A DNA stretch of 8,711 bases from Comamonadaceae bacterium (lineage in GTDB: Bacteria; Pseudomonadota; Gammaproteobacteria; Burkholderiales; Burkholderiaceae_C): the NCBI GenBank assembly GCA_013298415.1, contig JAAFHN010000087.1, forward strand, positions 1-8,711. Direction: 5' to 3'. Position numbers and translations under genes: made by a program. The notes beneath the pieces are model-generated. The model was not told the origin of the DNA, did no database searches, and worked only from the letters and a program-made list of their open reading frames with translations. Shown here piece after piece: positions 1 to 5,843 of this stretch (positions are counted from its first letter, which is position 1; the number at the start of each line of letters is the position of its first letter).

Positions 1-599
1 ACGATGTACTGGTAAGCGTGGGTGTGGATCGCTTCTTCAAAGGCCTGGCGCAGCAAGAACTGGCGGCATTCGGGAGCGGTGATGTGGCGGTAGCTGCCGA
101 GCACGATGTTGTTGGCAGCCAGCGAGTCTGCGGTCACGAAAAAGCCAAGGTTGCGCTTCACGACGCGACGCTCGTCTTCCGTCAACCCATTGGGGCTCTT
201 CCACAACGCGATGTCGCGCGTCATGTTGATTTCTTGCGGCATCCAATGGTTGGCGCAAGTGGCCAAGTACTTTTCCCATGCCCACTTGTATTTGAACGGC
301 ACCAATTGATTCACATCGGTTCGGCCGTTGATGATGCGCTTGTCTGCCGCGTTCACCCTGCGCGCGCTTGGTGCCGTCAAAGGCTCTTCCGAGCCCTTCA
401 CTGCCGTGGGGCCAGTTGCAACTTGAGCAACAGAAAGCGGTGATTGCAGCGCCGTTTGCGATGCCAAACTCGACAAGCGATCCAACTCGGCCACTGCCTG
501 TGCCGCCGCTCGCGCGGGTGCCAGGGCTGCGGGCTGCGCCAATGGCTGTGCTACAGCTGCGGGCTGTTCTTCGGTGGTGGCGTCATCCCAACTCAACAT
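1..599 (-). CDS. nrdB: Ribonucleoside-diphosphate reductase, class Ia beta subunit (partial, C-terminus beyond left edge)
   Basis: This is the radical-generating small subunit of aerobic ribonucleotide reductase. It houses the diiron centre and tyrosyl radical that activate NrdA for making dNDPs in the cytoplasm. I translated 199 complete codons from an ATG at 599; the gene continues past base 1. Visible counterparts of E. coli residues are W119 (W48), D158 in TADSL (D84), E189 and H192 in EAIHTHAY (E115, H118), and Y196 (radical Y122). The D-to-E spacing of 31 matches E. coli. The remaining ligands would lie outside the window. About 75 residues precede the region that aligns with E. coli NrdB; this extension is rich in Ala, Gln and Pro, with no cofactor residue. 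No internal ATG before residue 120 offers a better start, and the Shine-Dalgarno is poor. The gene lies 191 bases after nrdA in the same direction. Retention of Tyr indicates class Ia rather than the Phe-type Ic. Confidence 0.95.
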   Translation of the reverse strand, partial: MLSWDDATTEEQPAAVAQPLAQPAALAPARAAAQAVAELDRLSSLASQTALQSPLSVAQVATGPTAVKGSEEPLTAPSARRVNAADKRIINGRTDVNQLVPFKYKWAWEKYLATCANHWMPQEINMTRDIALWKSPNGLTEDERRVVKRNLGFFVTADSLAANNIVLGSYRHITAPECRQFLLRQAFEEAIHTHAYQYI

Positions 600-667
600 A
601 TCAAAATCCGTCTACAAATTATCAGTGGCTTCTGAGCAAAAGGGCAGTGCTTCGCGCAGAAAGAGGA

Positions 668-682
668 GGTGCAATGCGCACC
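668..682 (-). other. Small hairpin in the nrdB leader
   Basis: On the minus strand GGTGCG pairs with TGCACC (five Watson-Crick pairs plus one G-T) around a three-base loop. The bases that follow, TCCTCTTTC, are pyrimidine-rich but have no real U-run. It could slow transcription or shape the nrdB leader, but it is not a convincing intrinsic terminator. Confidence 0.3.
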
Positions 683-714
683 GTCACCCGAGGTGTTGCT
701 TCAATGCATCAAAA

Positions 715-736
715 ATCATAGCAATACGTGAGCGCG
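715..736 (-). promoter_or_regulatory. Possible extended -10 promoter for nrdB
   Basis: Reading the minus strand, TATGAT (720 to 715) matches the sigma-70 -10 consensus at five of six bases. It is preceded by TG and one base, the extended -10 signature. Upstream at 16-base spacing only a poor -35 (CTGATG) is present. Transcription would start near 706, about 105 bases before the nrdB ATG. This would let nrdB be made separately from nrdA, but the prediction is weak without a start-site map. Confidence 0.3.
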
Positions 737-790
737 CATCAGGATGGATCGCTGTGTTTTCGATAGCAAGCGCAGCGAAATCACGCGCGC

Positions 791-3781
791 TCACTGGCAA
801 GCTTCGCAGCCCGGATCATCGATTGCGCAGAATTTGATGTCGGTTGCAGGGATCGCGTTCGAGGAGTTCGTGGACGCGAGCGTGTTAGACCCAGCCATCT
901 GACTCCGAGCAGCGGCCGCGATGCGATCAATGGCCGACCCGGCCGCGTGCGCGGCTGCGCTGGCTGGTGCGTCGGCATCCCCACCGGAAGACACGGCATT
1001 CAGCGCGCCCGCTTTCACGGTGGACTTCTCCGCATGCGTGGCACCCATCGTGCGCAGGTAGTAGGTCGTCTTCAGGCCGCGCAACCACGCCAGTTTGTAG
1101 GTCTCGTCCAGCCGTTTGCCGGACGCGCCTGCCATGTAGATGTTGAGCGATTGCGCCTGGTCAATCCACTTTTGCCTGCGCGCCGCAGCTTCCACCATCC
1201 AGCGGGTGTCGATCTCAAAGGCGGTGGCGTAAATGGCTTTCACGTCGTCTGGCACGCGATCAATCGGGCGCAGTGAGCCGTCGAAGTGTTTGAGGTCCAT
1301 CACCATCACGTCGTCCCACAATCCCAGGCGCTTGAGGTCTTTCACGAGGTAGCCGTTGACCACTGTGAATTCGCCAGACAGGTTGGACTTGACCGAGAGG
1401 TTGCCGAAACACGGCTCGATGCACGCATCCACACCAATGATATTGGAGATGGTGGCAGTGGGAGCGATCGCCACACAATTGGAATTGCGCATGCCGTCTT
1501 GGGCGATCTTGGTGCGAAGCGCATCCCAATCCAGGGTGCTCGAAGCATCTACTTCCACGTAGCCACCTCGCTGCTCTTGCAGGAGGCGCAGCGTGTCCAA
1601 AGGCAGCACACCTTTTGACCACAGCGAGCCGGGATAGCTGCTGTAGCGGCCGCGCTCTTTGGCGAGATCGGTGGATGCCCAGTACGCGTAGTAGCAAAGC
1701 GCCTCGGTGGATTCGTCCGCAAAGCGCACCGCAGCCTCGCTGGCGTAGGGGATGCGCAACTCGTACAGACAATCCTGAAACGCCATCAGCCCCAAGCCCA
1801 CGGGGCGGTGACGCAGGTTGGAATCCCGGGCTTTTTTTACCGCGTAATAGTTGATGTCGATCACGTTATCGAGCATGCGCAGGGCAACCGAAATGGTGCG
1901 GCGCAATTTGTCGTGATCCAAAACCATGGCGCCATCGGGCGTCGCCTTCAAGTGGCGAACGAGGTTCACGGAGCCGAGGTTGCAGACCGCGGTCTCCGTA
2001 TCACTGGTGTTCAGCGTGATCTCTGTGCACAAGTTCGAGGAATGCACCACGCCTGCATGCTGCTGCGGTGAGCGCACGTTACACGCATCTTTGAAGGTGA
2101 TCCAAGGATGGCCGGTTTCAAACAGCATGGTCAGCATGCGGCGCCACAAATCGGTGGCTGCCACCCGCTTGAAAAGCTTCAGCTCACCGCGATCCGCCTT
2201 GGCTTCGTAGGCGGTGTATGCGGTTTCAAAGTCTTGGCCAAAACGATCATGCAGATCGGGGCAATCGGCGGGGGAGAAAAGCGTCCAAGGGCCGCGCTCC
2301 ATCACACGCCTCATGAACAGATCTGGAATCCAGTTCGCTGTGTTCATGTCGTGGGTGCGGCGGCGATCATCGCCGGTGTTTTTGCGCAGCTCCAAAAACT
2401 CTTCGATGTCCAGATGCCAAGTTTCCAGATAGGTGCAAACGGCGCCTTTGCGTTTGCCGCCCTGGTTCACGGCAACTGCGGTGTCGTTCACCACCTTCAA
2501 GAATGGCACAACACCTTGCGACTCTCCGTTTGTGCCTTTGATGTGCGAGCCCATGGCGCGCACTCGGGTCCAGTCGTTGCCAAGTCCGCCTGCAAATTTT
2601 GAAAGCAGGGCGTTTTCTTTGATGGACTCGTAAATGCCGTCCAGATCATCCGGTACGGTGGTGAGGTAGCAGCTGGACAACTGCGAGCGCTGCGTGCCGC
2701 TGTTGAAGAGCGTGGGCGTGCTGCTCATGAAATCGAAACTGCTGAGCACTTCGTAGAACTCGATGGCACGCGCTTCGCGGTCGATTTCGTTCAGCGAGAG
2801 GCCCATGGCCACGCGCATGAAGAACGCTTGCGGCATTTCGATTCGCTGCTTGCTGATGTGCAAGAAGTAGCGATCAAAAAGGGTCTGCAAGCCCAGGTAA
2901 TCGAACTGCAAGTCGCGCTCAGGCTTGAGTGCCGCACCCAACCTGATCAAGTCAAATTGCAGCATCTTGTCGTCAAGCAATTCGGCCTTCACGCCACGCT
3001 TGATGAATTCGCCAAAGTACTCCGGATAAGCCTCGGCCATTTGCGCCTGGGTGAGTGCCTCGCCCATGATTTCTTTGCGAATCGTGTGCAACAGCAGGCG
3101 CGCGGTGGCAAACGAATAATCGGGATCCTTCTCGATCAGGGTGCGTGCGGCCAAGATGCTGGCCTTGTACACCTCATCGATGGGCACGCCGTCGTACAGA
3201 TTGCGTTCCGTCTCCAGCAAAATGGGCTGGGCGCGCACGTCGGTATTCAACCCAGCACACGCGCTTTCGATCAGCGAATGCAGCGCGGCCCGGTCCAAAG
3301 GCACGCGCTCACCGCGATCCAGCACATGCAGGGTCACCACGGGGGCGGCCTGGTCCACGTTGTTGACGCGCTGCTGAGCCCGCTCTTGCGCGCGGCGCTC
3401 GCGGTACAGCACGTAGGCACGGGCCACTTCATGCTGCCCGCCTCGCATCAATCCAAGCTCAGCAGCGTCTTGCACGTCTTCGATGTGAAAGGTGCCGCCG
3501 CCCGGACGGGAACGCAGGAGGGCTCGCACCACCGATTGGGTCAAGCCTTCGATCACGCTGCGCATGCTGGAAGAAGCCGCGCCTTGCGTGCCGTGCACCG
3601 CCAAAAATGCCTTCATCAGCGCCACTGAAATCTTGGCCGGGTCGAAGGGCACCACCGAGCCGTTGCGGCGGATGATTTGGTAGCCCTCGAGTGCAGCCGA
3701 AGAAGAACCGGCATTGCCACCGCCGCGAGCCTCCTCAGCGGCGCGGTGAACAACATCGGACGAAGGAGCAAGGGTGGTCAT
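791..3781 (-). CDS. nrdA: Ribonucleoside-diphosphate reductase, class Ia alpha subunit
   Basis: This is the large catalytic subunit; it reduces ribonucleoside diphosphates to deoxy forms in the cytoplasm with NrdB as radical donor. The 996 residues exceed E. coli NrdA (about 760). The N-terminus explains this: a canonical ATP-cone at about 33-130 (IIRRNGSVVPFD start) and a second, degenerate cone-like region at about 148-238, as in P. aeruginosa NrdA. The catalytic barrel has C371 (E. coli C225), N583-C585-E587 (N437/C439/E441), C600 (C462) and the paired Y907-Y908 of the radical path. An Ala/Ser-rich linker of roughly 927-975 leads to the mobile tail with C992-x2-C995, which re-reduces the active site. 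The start is fixed because an in-frame TGA (3793-3791) lies three codons upstream of the ATG. There is no Shine-Dalgarno; the bases before the start are very T-rich on the coding strand. nrdB follows downstream, and NrdR boxes lie about 300 bases upstream. Confidence 0.98.
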   Translation of the reverse strand: MTTLAPSSDVVHRAAEEARGGGNAGSSSAALEGYQIIRRNGSVVPFDPAKISVALMKAFLAVHGTQGAASSSMRSVIEGLTQSVVRALLRSRPGGGTFHIEDVQDAAELGLMRGGQHEVARAYVLYRERRAQERAQQRVNNVDQAAPVVTLHVLDRGERVPLDRAALHSLIESACAGLNTDVRAQPILLETERNLYDGVPIDEVYKASILAARTLIEKDPDYSFATARLLLHTIRKEIMGEALTQAQMAEAYPEYFGEFIKRGVKAELLDDKMLQFDLIRLGAALKPERDLQFDYLGLQTLFDRYFLHISKQRIEMPQAFFMRVAMGLSLNEIDREARAIEFYEVLSSFDFMSSTPTLFNSGTQRSQLSSCYLTTVPDDLDGIYESIKENALLSKFAGGLGNDWTRVRAMGSHIKGTNGESQGVVPFLKVVNDTAVAVNQGGKRKGAVCTYLETWHLDIEEFLELRKNTGDDRRRTHDMNTANWIPDLFMRRVMERGPWTLFSPADCPDLHDRFGQDFETAYTAYEAKADRGELKLFKRVAATDLWRRMLTMLFETGHPWITFKDACNVRSPQQHAGVVHSSNLCTEITLNTSDTETAVCNLGSVNLVRHLKATPDGAMVLDHDKLRRTISVALRMLDNVIDINYYAVKKARDSNLRHRPVGLGLMAFQDCLYELRIPYASEAAVRFADESTEALCYYAYWASTDLAKERGRYSSYPGSLWSKGVLPLDTLRLLQEQRGGYVEVDASSTLDWDALRTKIAQDGMRNSNCVAIAPTATISNIIGVDACIEPCFGNLSVKSNLSGEFTVVNGYLVKDLKRLGLWDDVMVMDLKHFDGSLRPIDRVPDDVKAIYATAFEIDTRWMVEAAARRQKWIDQAQSLNIYMAGASGKRLDETYKLAWLRGLKTTYYLRTMGATHAEKSTVKAGALNAVSSGGDADAPASAAAHAAGSAIDRIAAAARSQMAGSNTLASTNSSNAIPATDIKFCAIDDPGCEACQ

Positions 3782-4082
3782 GGCAAAAATTCAAATCAAC
3801 AAAAAAAGCAACTCGCACCGCGCGTGAAAAGCGATGGGCACGAGCACACAAAACAGAACTGCAAACGATGCGGAGACAAGGCATTTGAAGCCAGCCCAGC
3901 GCCCGGAAAGAGCTTCGTCACAGGGCCGCCATCCAAGACTGGCGTTGGCTCGGGATCCTGAAAATGCGATCCAACAGCAGCGCAATGGCAAGGGGCATGA
4001 CGAGGGACAACAGCGTAAATGCGCCGGAGCGCGAAATCTCGTGAAATGGAGGGTGCGCCTCAGCGGCGCACTTGGAGCCTCG
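3782..4082 (-). other. Long leader between the nrdA promoter and nrdA
   Basis: About 300 bases separate the predicted nrdA promoter from its ATG. No gene here is convincing. Two hydrophobic reading frames in different frames are described separately. The last 30 bases before nrdA are T-rich on the coding strand and lack a ribosome-binding site, so ribosome entry may use an unstructured U-rich stretch. I see no recognisable riboswitch. Confidence 0.5.
3791..3998 (-). pseudogene. Possible frameshifted small membrane-protein gene
   Basis: Two minus-strand segments look like parts of a small membrane protein but lie in different frames. The first is a 26-codon frame with ATG at 3998 and TGA at 3920-3918 (or from TTG at 4010). 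It encodes a hydrophobic stretch beginning MPLAIALLLDRIF. The same frame stays open and hydrophobic upstream (FTLLSLV). The second frame, open down to a TGA at 3793-3791, contains another strongly hydrophobic run (LVSASFAVLFCVLVPIAF) and ends nine bases before the nrdA ATG. Joined by one frameshift near 3920, they would form a two-helix protein of about 70 residues filling most of the leader. I recognise no family, and neither part has a good start or ribosome-binding site. Chance hydrophobic frames in a leader are a fair alternative. Confidence 0.22.
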
Positions 4083-4098
4083 ACACTATATCTGGTGT
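4083..4098 (-). promoter_or_regulatory. NrdR box 1 (promoter-overlapping)
   Basis: The 16-base imperfect palindrome acactatatctggtgt closely fits the NrdR consensus acaCwAtATaTwGtgt, with intact ACAC and GTGT ends. NrdR is the ATP-cone, zinc-ribbon repressor of ribonucleotide reductase genes in most bacteria and binds paired boxes. This copy covers the predicted -10 of nrdA. Confidence 0.85.
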
Positions 4099-4113
4099 CT
4101 GGGGCCTGCGCAA
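4085..4113 (-). promoter_or_regulatory. Predicted sigma-70 promoter of nrdA
   Basis: On the minus strand TTGCGC (4113-4108) is followed after 17 bases by TATAGT (4090-4085), a good -10 and a partial -35. Transcription would begin near 4078. The -10 lies inside the downstream NrdR box, and the other box sits immediately upstream of the -35, which is the expected geometry for repression. The operators give this call more weight than the hexamers alone. Confidence 0.55.
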
Positions 4114-4114
4114 C

Positions 4115-4130
4115 ACACTAGGGCTAGTGT
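4115..4130 (-). promoter_or_regulatory. NrdR box 2
   Basis: The 16-base palindrome acactagggctagtgt is symmetric except at the two central bases (arms ACACTAG and CTAGTGT). Its start is exactly 32 bases from that of box 1, about three helical turns, which is the standard spacing of tandem NrdR operators. Its centre is more GC-rich than the consensus. Confidence 0.85.
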
Positions 4131-4188
4131 TTGCGCTTGGTTCACAAGTTTACAAGTTCACGCACTTTGTAGGCTCAATAAGTGCGCT

Positions 4189-4213
4189 GAAAAGCCTCTT
4201 TTGGGCGCTTTTC
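4189..4213 (-). terminator. Possible terminator after pilR
   Basis: GAAAAGC (4189-4195) and GCTTTTC (4207-4213) form a seven-pair stem around an 11-base loop. On the minus strand the 3' arm carries the U-rich GGCTTTTC, about 75 bases after the pilR stop. The stem is AT-heavy and the U-run is short, so termination may be partial. It would separate the pilSR unit from nrdAB. Confidence 0.35.
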
Positions 4214-4266
4214 TGACCTCTGTCCTAGTAGGTATTGTGGGAATAGCTACGTTTTTTATAGCGACA

Positions 4267-4284
4267 GGCAGGGCGCGACCTGCC
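4267..4284 (-). other. GC-rich hairpin just after the pilR stop
   Basis: GGCAGG and CCTGCC form a perfect six-pair stem with a six-base loop, beginning two bases past the pilR stop codon. It is followed on the minus strand by an A-run rather than a U-run, so it is not a classical terminator. It might protect the 3' end of the mRNA. Confidence 0.3.
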
Positions 4285-4286
4285 GA

Positions 4287-5843
4287 TCACTCCTCGGAGG
4301 CCGCGGCAGCGGCTGGCAGCTCGATGCCAAGCCGCGCGATCCGGTAGCGAATCTGGCGCAAGCTGATCCCGAGCTGCTGTGCAGCCGCCGTGCGGTTGAA
4401 TTGGTGCTGTTGCAGCGCGTGCAGCAAAATCGCCCGCTCCTGCGCATCCAAGTAGGCGGTCAGATCAGATGGGAGCCCAGAGGCGCCCTGCCGCCATTCA
4501 GAGGCGTTGGCCGCTTGGCCTAGGTTCTGCTGAGCCTCCTGGTTCGCAGCACTTAGGCACTCTGCGCCCGCATGTGGCGTCTCAGGGTTTGTGTCGAAAC
4601 CCAGCCGAAGCGAGAGCTCCGCTTCATCGGGCTCCGCCAAAGCCCAGGCACGGTGCAGTATGTTTTCGAGCTCACGAACATTGCCGGGCATGTCGAGCCG
4701 CGCGAGCGCCGCTAAAGACTCGGCAGACAGACGCACAGCTCCCACCGGCCGCCCAACGATCCGGGCTAAAAGCGCATCACACAGCTCTGGCAGATCCGCC
4801 TTGCGCTCCCGCAGCGGAGGCAAGCCCAGCTCAATCACGTTGATCCGGTAGTACAAATCTTGCCGAAAGCGACCCGCAGCCACGGCCGCCGCCAGGTCGC
4901 GATGGGTGGCGCTGACGATGCGCACATCCACAGCCATCTCAGTGGCCGCACCCAAGGCCCGCACCTGCCGCTCCTGGATCGCCCGCAACAGCTTGGACTG
5001 CATTGCCAGCGGCAGATCGCCGATCTCGTCCAAGAACAGTGTGCCGCCATTGGCCTGCTCGAAATAGCCGCTTCGATCCGCGCTCGCGCCTGTGTAGGCG
5101 CCTTTGCGAGCCCCAAAAAACTCGGCTTCAAGCAAATTCTCGGGGATGGCTGCGCAATTCACCGGAACGAATGGACCTGCCGCGCGATGGCTGCAGGCGT
5201 GAAGCGCACGAGCCACCAGCTCTTTACCCGTGCCCGATTCCCCCACCACCGAGACGGGCGCCATGGACTTCGCCACTTTCAGAACTTTGGCTTTGAGATC
5301 CCGAACGGCCGCAGACCCACCGACGATTTGGCTCAACGCATAAGCGCTGGGCTCATTCAAGGCTTCGCTGATCGTGGCAGCAGCGGGGGGCTTGGTGGGG
5401 GAAGACGGCCCCAGCTCGCCCGCTCCTTTTCGCGCGGAAGACATCCCGGGGGCGATGCTTTGTGCAAGCGGTGCTACCGCCAGCGCCTGAGCCACCACAT
5501 CTCGAAGCCGCTGCACATCGACGGGCTTCGTCAGGTAATCGAATGCGCCCGCTTTGAGCGCATTGACTGCGTTTTCTGCCGAGCCGTACGCCGTGATCAC
5601 GATGCAGCGCTCGCTTCGCCGTTCCTGCGCGATTTGCTGCACCAGCTCCAAGCCCAAACCATCGGGCAGACGCATGTCAGAAATCAGCACGTCGAAGCTT
5701 TCGTGCTTAAGCAACTGGCGCGCCTCTTGCAAATCGCCAGCCAAATCTACCTCGTAGCCTTGCCCGATCAGCGCCAGTTCATACAGGGTTCGTAGATCAG
5801 GCTCGTCATCGAGCACCAGGACGCGAGGTTTGGCTGTGATCAC
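4287..5843 (-). CDS. pilR: Sigma-54-dependent response regulator PilR
   Basis: This is an NtrC-family activator (518 residues) that, once phosphorylated by PilS, drives sigma-54 transcription of type IV pilin genes. The receiver domain (about 6-122) has D12-D13, the phospho-acceptor D56 in LISDMRLPD, T84 and K106. A Pro/Ala/Ser linker leads to an AAA+ domain at about 172-405. That domain has Walker A GESGTGKE (201-208), Walker B LFLDE (269-273), arginine fingers at about R327 and R333, and sensor II in GNVREL. The sigma-54 contact loop reads GAYTGA (248-253), with Tyr in place of the usual Phe. A Fis-type helix-turn-helix occupies about 465-508. The GTG start overlaps the pilS stop by four bases and has no Shine-Dalgarno, which suggests translational coupling. 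The PilR assignment rests on local similarity (GRFRQDLYYR region, FxxTAAAxQLGI helix) and on its PilS partner. Another pilin-unrelated NtrC-type role is less likely. Confidence 0.85.
   Translation of the reverse strand: MITAKPRVLVLDDEPDLRTLYELALIGQGYEVDLAGDLQEARQLLKHESFDVLISDMRLPDGLGLELVQQIAQERRSERCIVITAYGSAENAVNALKAGAFDYLTKPVDVQRLRDVVAQALAVAPLAQSIAPGMSSARKGAGELGPSSPTKPPAAATISEALNEPSAYALSQIVGGSAAVRDLKAKVLKVAKSMAPVSVVGESGTGKELVARALHACSHRAAGPFVPVNCAAIPENLLEAEFFGARKGAYTGASADRSGYFEQANGGTLFLDEIGDLPLAMQSKLLRAIQERQVRALGAATEMAVDVRIVSATHRDLAAAVAAGRFRQDLYYRINVIELGLPPLRERKADLPELCDALLARIVGRPVGAVRLSAESLAALARLDMPGNVRELENILHRAWALAEPDEAELSLRLGFDTNPETPHAGAECLSAANQEAQQNLGQAANASEWRQGASGLPSDLTAYLDAQERAILLHALQQHQFNRTAAAQQLGISLRQIRYRIARLGIELPAAAAASEE

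Larger units (their letters stand above)
600..790 (-). other. nrdA-nrdB intergenic gap
   Basis: This 191-base spacer separates the nrdA stop from the nrdB start. It contains no credible reading frame and no NrdR-box-like palindrome. It does hold a short hairpin and an extended -10 element, listed separately. The heptamer ATAGCAA occurs twice on the plus strand (718-724 and 763-769); I cannot assign it a role. Confidence 0.6.
4131..4286. other. Spacer between pilR and the nrdA control region
   Basis: This 156-base spacer has no reading frame of note. It contains two inverted repeats, listed separately. A short direct repeat, ACAAGTT at 4144-4150 and 4152-4158, lies just upstream of NrdR box 2. 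Its 8-base period does not match a regulator that I recognise. Confidence 0.5.

Noticed and set aside
18..443. Plus-strand open frame of 141 codons at the left edge
   Set aside because: It is antisense to nrdB, which carries the diiron ligands and radical tyrosine in the opposite strand.
711..769. Repeated ATAGCAA heptamers as part of a dispersed intergenic repeat of Comamonadaceae
   Set aside because: The similarity to repeats that I recall is limited to short AT-rich strings; two copies of a heptamer are not enough evidence.
2828..3628. Plus-strand open frame of 266 codons opposite nrdA
   Set aside because: It lies wholly antisense to the N-terminal domains of nrdA and shows no family features.
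4860..5795. Long plus-strand open frame of 311 codons opposite pilR
   Set aside because: It is antisense to the receiver and AAA+ parts of a well-supported pilR. Its translation is Arg/His/Gln-rich with no recognisable domain, typical of an antisense frame in GC-rich DNA.
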